Assembly (NCBI GenBank): GCA_965248775.1
Contig: OZ252150.1
Span: 1,550,001 to 1,614,000 of the forward strand
Origin: JBHHUI01 sp965248775
GTDB lineage: Bacteria > Chloroflexota > Anaerolineae > Anaerolineales > JBHHUI01
Direction: 5' to 3'
Length of the DNA stretch: 64,000 nt
Shown here in pieces: positions 1 through 8,430 of this stretch. The translations under genes and the position numbers were made by a program. Position 1 is the stretch's first letter. The number at the start of each line of letters is the position of its first letter. The notes beneath the pieces are model-generated. The model searched no databases. It was not told the DNA's origin and saw only the letters and a list, made by a program, of their open reading frames with translations.

Positions 1-505
1 GATACTGCGGATCAATATGCACAGCCCAGGGTAAAGTGGTCGGGCGTCCATAGAGCTCTTGATTTACAAAATTTCCCCAGCGTCCCACTGCCTGCCCCAA
101 CGCGAGACCGGGTGCAGCAATATCCAACCAACTAGAGAAGTTCAACTTCGTGCGACGGGCATAAATCCATATGCCGAGAACTCCCCCAGCAACACCTCCA
201 GGTATTCCCAGGCCACCATTCCAGACTTGTAATATTTTAATCGGATCCTGCAAGTAGGTCTGTGTTGTAAAACCTGCGGCGACCATACTTGGCGGGGGTG
301 TAAATACGTGATACAACCTTGCACCAATGACTCCACCGAGTAGCCCCCAGATCAGAGCATCCCAAGCATAATTCGGATCAAGTCCGCGACGGCGAGCTTC
401 GAGCGAGCCAATATAGCCACCTAACAATGCTCCCGAAACCAAGATGAGGCCATAAAAGCGAAGGTAAAGTGGGCCCAGGTGAATTCCAAGTGAGTCAACG
501 GACAT
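1..505 (-). CDS. lgt: Prolipoprotein diacylglyceryl transferase, 3' part beyond window
   Basis: Lgt transfers diacylglycerol from phosphatidylglycerol to the lipobox cysteine of prelipoproteins at the cytoplasmic membrane. Translating the minus strand from the ATG at 505 gives an open frame of about 168 residues that runs off the window edge. It has hydrophobic segments and the family signature GRWGNFVNQELYG near its end, preceded by a glycine-rich membrane stretch (GGLGIPGGVAGG). The family is usually 260-300 residues, so the C-terminal part lies outside. It sits 11 bp downstream of the CDP-alcohol phosphatidyltransferase gene, so the two are probably co-transcribed; both concern membrane lipid use. 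A lipoprotein substrate is encoded at the other end of this window. Confidence 0.93.
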   Translation of the reverse strand, partial: MSVDSLGIHLGPLYLRFYGLILVSGALLGGYIGSLEARRRGLDPNYAWDALIWGLLGGVIGARLYHVFTPPPSMVAAGFTTQTYLQDPIKILQVWNGGLGIPGGVAGGVLGIWIYARRTKLNFSSWLDIAAPGLALGQAVGRWGNFVNQELYGRPTTLPWAVHIDPQY

Positions 506-516
506 GAGTTCTCCAG

Positions 517-1173
517 TTAATCTTTGTTGGCGATTTCTTTTTCGCGGTCAGTCAATTTTGAATACCATTGTTTTCGGACGTGAAACATACGCTGCACAGC
601 TGTACCGTTCGCCGTGATCGCGATGATCCAGAGCGCCCATTCAGGATGTCCGAATACCAATGCGGGGATGAGAATGATGTAGCGTTCCAACCTCGACATC
701 AATCCCACTTTTGCATCAAACCCAAGCGCCTCTGCCCGAGTACGGGTGTACGAAACCATCAGTGAGCCAACAAGAGTGATGAATACAAGTACGGTCATAC
801 GTGCATTATTGATCCCTACGTAGTGAATCAGTAAACCCAGCATCGTGATGGCTTCGGTCCAGCGATCGACTGTTGAGTCAACGAATGCCCCCCAGGCAGA
901 TTTCTCTCCACTGGCGCGTGCTGTAGCTCCATCTAGTGCATCAATGGGCGCCATGAAGAATATGACAATCCCGCCGAGAGTAAAATTTCCCTGCGCTAAT
1001 AAAACGGCTCCAACCGAATTCCCGATCAGACCGAGGATTGTGAGTACATTCGGATGAATGCCAATGCGGGCCAGGAATGCACCCGATGGATCAAGAAACC
1101 ACTTGGCCCGCGCGCGCGCCCAATCTGTAAATGTCTCGAAGCGACTGCTATTCTCAGGTGCAGCTTCTGTCAT
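517..1173 (-). CDS. CDP-alcohol phosphatidyltransferase family protein
   Basis: Integral membrane enzyme of 218 residues that joins a CDP-activated lipid to an alcohol. The diagnostic motif D-x2-D-G-x2-A-R-x8-G-x3-D-x3-D is complete (DALDGATARASGEKSAWGAFVDSTVD, in two parts: DALDGATAR at about residue 77 and GAFVDSTVD at about 94). Several hydrophobic helices flank it. Substrate cannot be read from sequence: glycerol-3-phosphate (PgsA), inositol phosphate or another alcohol are all possible. The gene lies just upstream of lgt, which uses phosphatidylglycerol; this makes a PgsA-type role plausible but unproven. Start chosen at the ATG giving a short hydrophilic N-terminus before the first helix. 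Confidence 0.85.
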   Translation of the reverse strand: MTEAAPENSSRFETFTDWARARAKWFLDPSGAFLARIGIHPNVLTILGLIGNSVGAVLLAQGNFTLGGIVIFFMAPIDALDGATARASGEKSAWGAFVDSTVDRWTEAITMLGLLIHYVGINNARMTVLVFITLVGSLMVSYTRTRAEALGFDAKVGLMSRLERYIILIPALVFGHPEWALWIIAITANGTAVQRMFHVRKQWYSKLTDREKEIANKD

Positions 1174-1314
1174 CGTGATTAATATGTATGAAGTTCGGAC
1201 AGGATAAACAAGTTCAGTGCTGAATGCAGTAAGATCGATGCCCCGAAAAACTCTCGGGGACAGGAAATACTAATGGCGCCTAAACAGCATGTCAAGCTAA
1301 AAATGAGTCTTTGC

Positions 1315-1343
1315 TTTACAATCGATCTCGGTTCGGATATAAT
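1315..1343 (+). promoter_or_regulatory. Sigma-70-type promoter of tRNA-Pro
   Basis: A -35 box TTTACA (1315-1320) and a consensus -10 box TATAAT (1338-1343) are separated by exactly 17 bp. The predicted start, about 7 bp after the -10 box, falls only a few bases before the tRNA, so the primary transcript would have almost no leader. Confidence 0.85.
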
Positions 1344-1353
1344 CTCGCTCGTT

Positions 1354-1429
<76 letters not shown>

Positions 1430-1433
1430 ATTT

Positions 1434-1460
1434 CGGGTCACTTTTTTAGTGGCCCGTTTT
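1434..1460 (+). terminator. Rho-independent terminator of tRNA-Pro
   Basis: Inverted repeat CGGGTCACT (1434-1442) / AGTGGCCCG (1448-1456), nine pairs with one G-T, T-only loop, followed by TTTT. It begins 6 bp after the tRNA and lies on the plus strand only; the minus-strand side has no U tract. Confidence 0.8.
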
Positions 1461-1504
1461 CATTCGGTCGTACCTAGTACCTGCTTGGCACCCACCCAAA
1501 GATC

Positions 1505-2911
1505 TTATAATGCATCCACTGTCATTTGCGTCAAATCCTGACCATCTATTCTCGCACGCGCTTCCAACCATTCAAAGCGCGCCCGAAAGCGTGCGTTTGA
1601 CTCGCGTAATGCTGCTTCGGGATCAATTTCCAGCCAGCGTGCCCAATTTACAACCGAGAAAAGAACATCACCTAGTTCAGCAGCCTGTTCAATATTCGAT
1701 TCTGCGTTCTGCAATTCATCGATTACTTCATTTAATTTTTCCAGGACGCTGGTAATCTCTTCCCAATCAAAGCCAACCCGCGCTGCGCGAGATTGGTATG
1801 AATCTGCTTGCGCAAGGGCGGGCAGAGCCGGCGACACACCGGATAAGACACCGGCATCTGGCTTCCGTTCCGCAGCCTTGAGCGTCTCCCAATTCCTGAT
1901 AACACTTGCAACCCCATCAACTTTAAGATCAGAAAAAACATGCGGGTGGCGCCGAATGAGTTTCGAATTGATCGATGCCGTCACATCCCGCATCTGGAAC
2001 TCCCCTTCATCTATTGCAATTTGGGTATGCAATACTATCTGCAGCAGCAGATCGCCAAGCTCCTCCGCGAGGGAAGTGAAATCGCCACTATCAATTGCAG
2101 TGAGCACTTCGTACGTTTCCTCGAGTAGGTTTTGGCGCAACGATGCGTGGGTCTGCTCCTGGTCCCACGGACAGCCGTCAGGCGCGCGCAAATGCGCGAC
2201 CGTCTCCTGCAATGCAATGAACCCGGCTGACTCTCGGAGCGGCGGGATATAAAGTGCAGTGAGATGATCTATGTCTACGTTATGATCGAGCTCGTGCAGG
2301 GGAACCCACTCAATCTTTGCACTCGGAGTTCCAGCTCTGTGTAGCAAGGCAACCTGATGTTCATCCGGGTATTCGTTCATGAGGGTCAGCTTCACGTCTG
2401 AGGCCAGCGCCCGGCTGTATATCTGCGCCAAAATTGTTGGCTCTTCACCAGAGAACGGTGGGTGATTACACGCTGCGAGCTCGAGGGCGTCAACGACTTT
2501 CAGTCCGGAAAGAGCATCTAAACCAACTAACTCCAATGCCGGTTCAATAAAACTCAGTCCCTGCACAATCTGAACAGGCTGGCCACTGTTTTTCGCCTTT
2601 GCAATAATTTCGCCAACACTTGCTTCTGCCACCATCGGGCTTCCGGGGACTGCGTACAGGACTCCTTGTTGACGCCTCCCCAATTCTAGAATCTTGCCCG
2701 CAATTGCACTGTACACATCCTCTGGTTTTTTCAGAGTCTTATAAAGATCGTCGAAACTTTGGATTTGGACATTTTGGGGCAAGCCGGCAAGAGTGGGATG
2801 TTGCTGAGTACGGACGTAAAGTTCATCTGCCTGGGAGAGCAATTTCCAAGCCTGACGTGTGATCAGGTTTGGATCGCCAGGCCCTAATCCGATGATTACG
2901 ATATTGCCCAT
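1505..2911 (-). CDS. mazG: Tetrapyrrole methylase-like / MazG NTP pyrophosphohydrolase fusion (YabN type)
   Basis: Two-domain protein of 468 residues. The N-terminal ~220 residues resemble SAM-dependent tetrapyrrole methylases (start MGNIVIIGLGPGDPNLIT, then YAVPGSPMVAEAS). The C-terminal part (~235-460) holds MazG repeats: residues LRAPDGCPWDQEQTH, EELGDLLLQIVLHTQI and AELGDVLFSVVNWARW supply the acidic metal-binding helices. MazG enzymes hydrolyse NTPs to NMPs and pyrophosphate and clean up non-canonical nucleotides; the role of the methylase domain in this architecture (known from Bacillus YabN) is unclear. It follows the rpsI terminator on the same strand, so it may rely on read-through or on its own promoter, which I do not see clearly. 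Confidence 0.9.
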   Translation of the reverse strand: MGNIVIIGLGPGDPNLITRQAWKLLSQADELYVRTQQHPTLAGLPQNVQIQSFDDLYKTLKKPEDVYSAIAGKILELGRRQQGVLYAVPGSPMVAEASVGEIIAKAKNSGQPVQIVQGLSFIEPALELVGLDALSGLKVVDALELAACNHPPFSGEEPTILAQIYSRALASDVKLTLMNEYPDEHQVALLHRAGTPSAKIEWVPLHELDHNVDIDHLTALYIPPLRESAGFIALQETVAHLRAPDGCPWDQEQTHASLRQNLLEETYEVLTAIDSGDFTSLAEELGDLLLQIVLHTQIAIDEGEFQMRDVTASINSKLIRRHPHVFSDLKVDGVASVIRNWETLKAAERKPDAGVLSGVSPALPALAQADSYQSRAARVGFDWEEITSVLEKLNEVIDELQNAESNIEQAAELGDVLFSVVNWARWLEIDPEAALRESNARFRARFEWLEARARIDGQDLTQMTVDAL

Positions 2912-2937
2912 GCGCTGAATATGGTTTTACCGCGAGG

Positions 2938-2965
2938 AGAAGAACAACCGGGGTATATACCCCGG
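2938..2965 (-). terminator. Terminator at the end of the ribosomal protein block
   Basis: An 18-nt perfect palindrome (2948-2965, arms CCGGGGTAT/ATACCCCGG) followed on the minus strand by a T-rich run TTGTTCTTCT. It lies 10 bp after the rpsI stop codon and separates the ribosomal block from mazG. Confidence 0.75.
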
Positions 2966-2974
2966 CTGTCCCAT

Positions 2975-3367
2975 CTACCGTTTCGTGTATGTAGGAGCTT
3001 TCCGAGCCCTTTTGAGACCTGGCTTTTTGCGTTCCTTCTCGCGGGAGTCACGCGTAAGCATACCGTGTGAGCGAAGTGGCGGGCGCAAATCCGGATTAAG
3101 CTTGAGGAGTGCCCGAGCAACGCCGTGCCGCACTGCATCAGATTGACCGGTTTGCCCACCGCCAAGAACCTTTACGGTCACATTTATATTGTTGGCATAG
3201 CCTGTAATTCGCAAGGGCTCAATTGCCCGAATTAAATCACCTTCGCGCGGGAAATATTCCTCGCCCGGCTTTTCATTGACTATCAGTTCTCCGGAGCCCC
3301 CCGGATAGAGACGCACACGGGCGGTACTGGATTTTCGTCGTCCTACTGCTTCGAAATATTCATCCAT
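2975..3367 (-). CDS. rpsI: 30S ribosomal protein S9
   Basis: 130 residues. S9 sits in the head of the small subunit, and its C-terminal tail reaches the P-site tRNA. Visible hallmarks are the N-terminal YFEAVGRRKSSTARVRLYPG and the basic C-terminus ending KAPTYTKR, whose final Lys-Arg contacts tRNA. It follows rplM by 15 bp, the standard rplM-rpsI pair, and is the last gene of the block before the palindrome terminator. Confidence 0.98.
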   Translation of the reverse strand: MDEYFEAVGRRKSSTARVRLYPGGSGELIVNEKPGEEYFPREGDLIRAIEPLRITGYANNINVTVKVLGGGQTGQSDAVRHGVARALLKLNPDLRPPLRSHGMLTRDSREKERKKPGLKRARKAPTYTKR

Positions 3368-3382
3368 TATATTTACCTTCTC

Positions 3383-3814
3383 TTACAATTCTAGCGTTTG
3401 TGGTTGTTGTGCACTGTGCGGATGTTCAGCACCAGCGTACACTTTCAGCTTTTTTAGCATCTTGCGGCCGAGTTTATTACTCGGCAGCATCCCACGCACT
3501 GCGAGTGTCAAGGCTCTTTCGGGGTTGCGGTCCAACATGCGTCGCAGATTAATTGTTCTCAGACCACCCGGATAACCTGAGTGCCGATAATAATTCTTGT
3601 CATCGAGTTTAGTCCCGGAAACAGCAACCTTTTCAGCGTTCACGATCACAACGAAATCGCCGGTATCCAGGTTCGGGGAGAAACTCGGTTTATGTTTCCC
3701 GCGCAAAATCGTTGCAACGCGAGTCGCAATTCGACCAAGTGTCTGTCCATCAGCATCAGCGATAAACCACGAACGCTCGATATCTCCCGCTTTTGTAGCG
3801 TATGTTTTTTCCAC
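3383..3814 (-). CDS. rplM: 50S ribosomal protein L13
   Basis: 143 residues, an early-assembly large-subunit protein. Recognised by the N-terminal WFIADADGQTLGRIATRVA, the central GDFVVIVNAEKVAVSGTK and the C-terminal motif AVRGMLPSNKLGRKMLKKLKVY. It is placed between truA (9 bp upstream) and rpsI (15 bp downstream), an order seen in many bacteria where this pair follows the alpha operon. Confidence 0.98.
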   Translation of the reverse strand: MEKTYATKAGDIERSWFIADADGQTLGRIATRVATILRGKHKPSFSPNLDTGDFVVIVNAEKVAVSGTKLDDKNYYRHSGYPGGLRTINLRRMLDRNPERALTLAVRGMLPSNKLGRKMLKKLKVYAGAEHPHSAQQPQTLEL

Positions 3815-3823
3815 TTTATTCCC

Positions 3824-4564
3824 TCAATACCGTACTTCGACCAAACTCAAGCCTTTAGCCGGTGCTGTCTGGCCACACTTCGATCTGTCAGCCGCATTTT
3901 TACGAGTTACAAATTCTTCGCCGGAGATTTCTCCAGCCCCCACTTGTTTCAACATACCAACAATACTTCGCACCATGCGGTACAGAAAGGCATCGGCTTC
4001 TATTTCAAAAAGGAGCAAGCTTTCCATCAAGTGCCAATGTGCAGTCCGCACAGTTCGGATTGTATTCGAACTTTTATCGGGTGCCGTCCCGAACGTGCCA
4101 AAATCTTGGCGGCCGATGAGAGACCCCGATGCCAGGTTCATCTCATCTAGATTTAATTCCGGCCACACCTGCCAGGAAATCCGTTCCAGACGTGGTGAAC
4201 GGACAGGTGCGTTGAGAATTCTATATTCGTAACACCGTCCCTTAGCAGAAAATCGCGGATGGAAATCTTCTGGAGCCGATGCAAGCCCTCTCAAAGCAAG
4301 GTCGCGCGACAAGTTTGCGTTAATTGCACGCTGAAGTTTTTCAACTCCCAACACCCAGTCTAGGTCGAATGCAATTACCTGGCCGGAAGCGTGCACTCCA
4401 CTATCCGTTCGCCCTGCGCCTATAACAGGCACTCGCTGCCCGTGTGCAAGGCGAGCAAGCGCATCTTCTAGCTCACCCTGAACGGTTCTCCCGTTGGCCT
4501 GAATTTGGAAACCGAGAAAATCCGTCCCATCGTACTCCAATTTGGCTTGGAATCTCGAAGCCAT
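3824..4564 (-). CDS. truA: tRNA pseudouridine(38-40) synthase TruA
   Basis: 246 residues. TruA isomerises uridines 38-40 in the anticodon stem of many tRNAs. The catalytic aspartate lies in the motif GRTDSGVHASGQ (about residue 52), and the family's N-terminal YDGTDFLGFQIQ and C-terminal FLYRMVRSIVGML are present. It lies between rplQ (31 bp upstream) and rplM, a common position for truA at the end of the alpha operon, suggesting co-expression with ribosomal proteins. Confidence 0.97.
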   Translation of the reverse strand: MASRFQAKLEYDGTDFLGFQIQANGRTVQGELEDALARLAHGQRVPVIGAGRTDSGVHASGQVIAFDLDWVLGVEKLQRAINANLSRDLALRGLASAPEDFHPRFSAKGRCYEYRILNAPVRSPRLERISWQVWPELNLDEMNLASGSLIGRQDFGTFGTAPDKSSNTIRTVRTAHWHLMESLLLFEIEADAFLYRMVRSIVGMLKQVGAGEISGEEFVTRKNAADRSKCGQTAPAKGLSLVEVRY

Positions 4565-4595
4565 GACAACCGACGTTCAATCCTGCCTGCTGCTG

Positions 4596-4976
4596 TTAGC
4601 CCTCAACGAGTTCCAGGAGAACTACTCGGGCGGCATCGCCCTTGCGCTCACCCAACTTGAGAATGCGCGTATAACCACCCGGACGTTCCTCGAAACGGGG
4701 CGCGATGTCGTCAAAGACCTTTCGAGACATTTCCTTATTGGCCAGCCGGCGCATCACCATGCGGCGGGCATGTACTGTCCGGGACGAGTCTTCTGCCTTC
4801 AATCCGCGTTTGGCGATCGTAATAATGCGCTCGGCCTCGCCACGCACTGCTCGTGCCTTCGCTTCGGTCGTCTTAATACGCTCATGGCGGAATAAATCGT
4901 TCATGAGGTTGCGCCGCAATAATTTTCGTTGCGCAGTTGATCGGCTAAGGCGCCGTCCGCTTATTCGATGTCTCAT
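4596..4976 (-). CDS. rplQ: 50S ribosomal protein L17
   Basis: 126 residues. L17 surrounds the nascent peptide exit tunnel. Start MRHRISGRRLSRSTAQRKLL and the internal NDLFRHERIKTTEAKARAVR are typical. The start codon overlaps the rpoA stop codon by 4 bp (ATGA), indicating translational coupling. It closes the alpha operon order rpsM-rpsK-rpsD-rpoA-rplQ. Confidence 0.98.
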   Translation of the reverse strand: MRHRISGRRLSRSTAQRKLLRRNLMNDLFRHERIKTTEAKARAVRGEAERIITIAKRGLKAEDSSRTVHARRMVMRRLANKEMSRKVFDDIAPRFEERPGGYTRILKLGERKGDAARVVLLELVEG

Positions 4977-5968
4977 GTGCTCTGTTCTTCAGGTTCACCA
5001 ACCGACTCGGAGTCGCCTTCCTCCTCGTCTTTCAGATAGCCCTTTTCACCAAGCTTTTCGCGCAACTCATCAAGCGATTTTTCACCAAAATTGCGGATGG
5101 CAAGCATTGCATCTTGACCGCGCGAGATATGGTCGAGGACCTCGCCGACGGTTGTGATACCAGTGCGTTTGAGCGAATTGAAGACACGTACCGATAGATC
5201 GAGCTGCTCGATCGGGGCATCGTAGATCTCACTTGGTATGGAAGGCTCCGGCTCTTCCGGTTCTGGGACCATGAGCGATTCTTCGGTAACGCCTGCGATC
5301 TGGCGTAAGTGGAGTATCAGTATCGCCGCACTCATACTGAGTGCTTCTTCTGGCGCGATCGTCCCATCTGTCCAGATTTCCATCACAAGCTTATCAAAAC
5401 CCGTGTTCTGGCCAATGCGCGCACGCTCAACGGTGAAATTAACTCGTTTTGTCGGGCTGTAAATCGCATCCACGGGCAATTCGCCGATTGGCAAACGACC
5501 ACGCTCCTCCGCAGGGGAATACCCACGCCCGCGCTGGACTGTCATTTCCATTTCCAACCGGACCTTGTCCCCATCCACAGAGAATAAAAACATTTCGGGG
5601 TTGATAATCTCAACTTCGCTAGGACAGATAATATCCGCAGCAGTGACGGTGCCTTCCCCACGAACGTCTAATCGCAGGCGGGCGGACTCACCCTCGTGCA
5701 ATTTCAGACGCAATTGCTTGATCTGCAGCAACAACTGCGTCATATCCTCGCGAACACCGGGAATATCAGAGAACTCGTGGTACATATCGCTCACACGAAT
5801 CGACGTGACTGCAGCACCCTCGAGAGAAGATAGCAATACCCGACGCAGAGCGTTACCAATGGTGACGCCGTAGCCGCTCTCGAATGGGCTAATATGGAAA
5901 CGGCCATAGTTTCGCGAAACTGCGACGCGTTCAATTTTGGGCGTAACCATTACATTATTTTGGCTCAA
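4973..5968 (-). CDS. rpoA: DNA-directed RNA polymerase alpha subunit
   Basis: 331 residues, usual length. The N-terminal domain (to about residue 235) dimerises and nucleates polymerase assembly (FHISPFESGYGVTIGNALRR, VRLEMEMTVQRGRGY). An acidic linker (PEPEEPEPS) leads to the C-terminal domain (about 250-315), which binds UP elements and activators (SVRVFNSLKRTGITTVGEVL, IRNFGEKSLDELREKL). The C-terminus is very acidic. It lies 40 bp after rpsD and overlaps rplQ by 4 bp. Confidence 0.98.
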   Translation of the reverse strand: MSQNNVMVTPKIERVAVSRNYGRFHISPFESGYGVTIGNALRRVLLSSLEGAAVTSIRVSDMYHEFSDIPGVREDMTQLLLQIKQLRLKLHEGESARLRLDVRGEGTVTAADIICPSEVEIINPEMFLFSVDGDKVRLEMEMTVQRGRGYSPAEERGRLPIGELPVDAIYSPTKRVNFTVERARIGQNTGFDKLVMEIWTDGTIAPEEALSMSAAILILHLRQIAGVTEESLMVPEPEEPEPSIPSEIYDAPIEQLDLSVRVFNSLKRTGITTVGEVLDHISRGQDAMLAIRNFGEKSLDELREKLGEKGYLKDEEEGDSESVGEPEEQST

Positions 5969-6008
5969 AACAATCCTCCAAATATTTCAAAAAAGACCCC
6001 TTCAATTT

Positions 6009-6650
6009 TTAGGTGCGTGAATAAAATTCTACGATCAATTGCTCATTGACCGGCGAATCAATCTCCTGCCGGGTGGGCAATTCGAGCACCTTACCTGTAA
6101 GAGCATTCTCATCACGCTCCAACCATTTCGGCGCCGGGCGGTCTGTCGCAATCTCGGTCAACTCTTTAAAGTACGTCAGATTGCGAGACCCCTCACGTAC
6201 TTGAATTAAATCCCCCGGCTTCAATTGCATCGAAGGAACATTCGAGCGCCGACCATTCACAAGGAAGTGGCCATGGCCAGCGATCTGGCGAGCTTGCGAG
6301 CGGCTCTGCGCATAGCCCAACCGAAAGAGCACGTTGTCCAGCCGTCGTTCCAGCGACTGGATCAAAACTAAACCTGTCAGGCCGCGTGACTTGATCGCTT
6401 CCTTGTAATACCGGCGGAATTGGCGTTCCAAAACGCCATATATCCGTCGTGCACGTTGTTTTTCGCGCAGCTGTAATGAATAATCAGACTGCCGACGGCG
6501 ACGATATTGAGATTGAGGGCCATGCTGACCCGGGGCGTAACCTCGCTTTTCAAACGAGCATTTCGGCGTTAGGCAACGCGACCCTTTAAGGTACAGCTTC
6601 TCACCTTCACGCCGACACAGCTTGCAAACCGGTCCTGTATATTTTGCCAT
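6009..6650 (-). CDS. rpsD: 30S ribosomal protein S4, zinc-binding form
   Basis: 213 residues; primary 16S rRNA binder and, in some bacteria, a translational repressor of the alpha operon. The N-terminus holds four cysteines (C9, C12, C26, C31) matching the zinc-finger (C+) form of S4. The S4 RNA-binding domain follows (about 100-165: ERRLDNVLFRLGYAQSRSQARQ, GHFLVNGRRSNVPS). It lies 21 bp after rpsK and 40 bp before rpoA. Confidence 0.98.
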   Translation of the reverse strand: MAKYTGPVCKLCRREGEKLYLKGSRCLTPKCSFEKRGYAPGQHGPQSQYRRRRQSDYSLQLREKQRARRIYGVLERQFRRYYKEAIKSRGLTGLVLIQSLERRLDNVLFRLGYAQSRSQARQIAGHGHFLVNGRRSNVPSMQLKPGDLIQVREGSRNLTYFKELTEIATDRPAPKWLERDENALTGKVLELPTRQEIDSPVNEQLIVEFYSRT

Positions 6651-6671
6651 TCTAAAAAACTTTCTCCAAAC

Positions 6672-7070
6672 TTACACGCGCCGCCGTTTGGGTGGTCGGC
6701 ACCCGTTATGCGGTACTGGTGTTTTATCAGTGATCGAGCGAATCTTAATGGTGCCAAGCCCTTGAATTGCACGGATTGCAGATTCGCGTCCGGGTCCCGG
6801 GCCTTTTATATAGGCATTTACTTCCTGCATGCCTGCATCTCCCGCAGCCTTAGCGGCAGCTTCGGCAGCCAAGCGCGCAGCGTAGGGCGTACTCTTGCGC
6901 GAGCCCTTGAAGCCGGATGTGCCGGCGCTCGCCCATGAGATGGTATTGCCGCGTTGATCTGTGAATGTCACTATCGTATTATTGAACGTCGCAAAAATAT
7001 GCACTTCACCAAACGGCACATTCTTCTTTTCGCGTTTGCGGGCAGAGGCCCGTCCTCCAGTACGTTGCAT
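6672..7070 (-). CDS. rpsK: 30S ribosomal protein S11
   Basis: 132 residues; forms the mRNA exit cleft with S7. Core motifs FGEVHIFATFNNTIVTFTD, SAGTSGFKGSRKSTPYAA and the C-terminal ITDKTPVPHNGCRPPKRRRV are intact. The short basic N-terminus (QRTGGRASARKREKKN) is typical. It lies 18 bp downstream of rpsM. Confidence 0.98.
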   Translation of the reverse strand: MQRTGGRASARKREKKNVPFGEVHIFATFNNTIVTFTDQRGNTISWASAGTSGFKGSRKSTPYAARLAAEAAAKAAGDAGMQEVNAYIKGPGPGRESAIRAIQGLGTIKIRSITDKTPVPHNGCRPPKRRRV

Positions 7071-7088
7071 ATAACCTCGCTCTTATGA

Positions 7089-7478
7089 TTACTTCTTCTT
7101 CGCGCCGCGCCGACGTCCGCGCCCGGCAACTGTCTTTTTCGCTCCCTTACGGGTGCGCGCATTGGTGCGGGTACGCTGTCCATGTACGGGCAGGCCAACA
7201 CGATGGCGGCGACCTCGATAACAGCCAATCTCGATCAGCCGTTTAATATTGAGCTGCACTTCACGGCGCAGATCACCTTCAACCTGGTAATTAGAGGAAA
7301 TCTGATCGCGGAGCGCCACAAGATCGGCTTCGGTCAAGTTCTTGACGCGAACAGTCGGATCAACGTTCGTCGACTTCAGAATATTTTTTGACGAGTTCCG
7401 CCCGATTCCAAAAATGTGGGTCAGCGCGATCTCAATTGGTTTGTCATTTGGAAGGTCAATGCCTTCAATACGTGCCAT
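7089..7478 (-). CDS. rpsM: 30S ribosomal protein S13
   Basis: 129 residues; forms intersubunit bridges with L5 and contacts P-site tRNA through its basic tail. It starts MARIEGIDLPNDKPIEIALTH, has the helix-two-turn-helix segment and the motif CYRGRRHRVGLPVHGQRTRTN, and ends in a Lys/Arg-rich tail (GRGRRRGAKKK). It follows rpmJ by 52 bp. Confidence 0.98.
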   Translation of the reverse strand: MARIEGIDLPNDKPIEIALTHIFGIGRNSSKNILKSTNVDPTVRVKNLTEADLVALRDQISSNYQVEGDLRREVQLNIKRLIEIGCYRGRRHRVGLPVHGQRTRTNARTRKGAKKTVAGRGRRRGAKKK

Positions 7479-7530
7479 AAAAGTCCCTCAAATCGAACTA
7501 CACCTGAAAAGGTTGCGTTGCTGTTGATAC

Positions 7531-7644
7531 CTATCCCTGGCGCTGCTTGTGCCGGGGGTTGGAACAAATTACGTAAACTGTGCCACGGCGACGAACGACT
7601 TTACATTTCGGACAGCGCCGCCGTACTGATGCTGACACCTTCAT
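7531..7644 (-). CDS. rpmJ: 50S ribosomal protein L36, zinc-binding form
   Basis: 37 residues, found by translating the gap between map and rpsM. The protein begins MKVSASVRRRCPKCKVVRRR and ends CSNPRHKQRQG. Cys11, Cys14, Cys27 and His32 form the zinc ribbon of C+ L36. It begins 12 bp after the map stop codon. In many bacteria infA sits between map and rpmJ; here there is no room for it. Confidence 0.97.
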   Translation of the reverse strand: MKVSASVRRRCPKCKVVRRRGTVYVICSNPRHKQRQG

Positions 7645-7656
7645 AAGCTTATACTC

Positions 7657-8430
7657 CTACTCGTCCCACTTTGTAATTATCTCGGCTTCGCCATCGGTGA
7701 TCGCTACTGTGTGCTCATAATGAGCCGTGTATTGCCCATCCGACGAAGAGACCGTCCAGCCATCATCCTGCAGGCTGGTCTCATAATCACCAGTCAATAC
7801 CATTGGCTCTAGCGCAATTGTCATCCCGCGCCGCAATCGCGGCCCGCGTCCGGCTGTTCCATGGTTAGGAATCTGCGGGTCTTCATGCAATCGTCGCCCC
7901 ACACCATGACTTGTATGTTGCCGGACGACATTGAAGCCCTGTTTTTCAACTGTTTCCTGCATTGCCGCAGAAATATCGCCGGTCCGATTACCTGGCCGAG
8001 CTGCCTTGATAGACCTTTCTAGCGCTTCCTGTGTAGCATTTAACAAAACATTTGTTTCAGGTGAAACTTCACCTACCGTAAACGTCCAAGCGCTATCGGC
8101 AATCCAACCCTTATGAATAGCCCCACAATCAACGGTGAGGATATCTCCTTCTGCCAAACGTCGCTTACCGGGCACCCCGTGAACAAGTTCTTCATTCACA
8201 GACGTACATACTGTTCCTGGAAACGATCGGTGCCCATTATGTGCATTGGGATAGCCGAGAAAAGGTGACTGCATTCCCATTTTTGATAATGTCCGCGCCG
8301 CGATTTTGTCAATCTCGTCAGTTGTGACCCCAGGCCGAACGCGCTCTTGGATCTCCTGCAAAGTCGTCGCAACCGCGCTGCCGGCAGTACGCATATGCTG
8401 TAATTCCGACTCGGATTTAATAATTATCAT
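7657..8430 (-). CDS. map: Type I methionine aminopeptidase
   Basis: 257 residues. It removes the initiator methionine from nascent proteins. Metal ligands of the pita-bread fold are visible: Asp in LTVDCGAIHKGWIADSAW (two aspartates), His in HTSHGVGRRLHEDPQIPNH, Glu in IALEPM and Glu in HYEHTVAIT; the substrate-side His is in VNEELVHGVPG. The start codon overlaps the adk stop by 4 bp. adk-map after secY is a standard arrangement in the spc operon of many bacteria. Confidence 0.98.
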   Translation of the reverse strand: MIIIKSESELQHMRTAGSAVATTLQEIQERVRPGVTTDEIDKIAARTLSKMGMQSPFLGYPNAHNGHRSFPGTVCTSVNEELVHGVPGKRRLAEGDILTVDCGAIHKGWIADSAWTFTVGEVSPETNVLLNATQEALERSIKAARPGNRTGDISAAMQETVEKQGFNVVRQHTSHGVGRRLHEDPQIPNHGTAGRGPRLRRGMTIALEPMVLTGDYETSLQDDGWTVSSSDGQYTAHYEHTVAITDGEAEIITKWDE

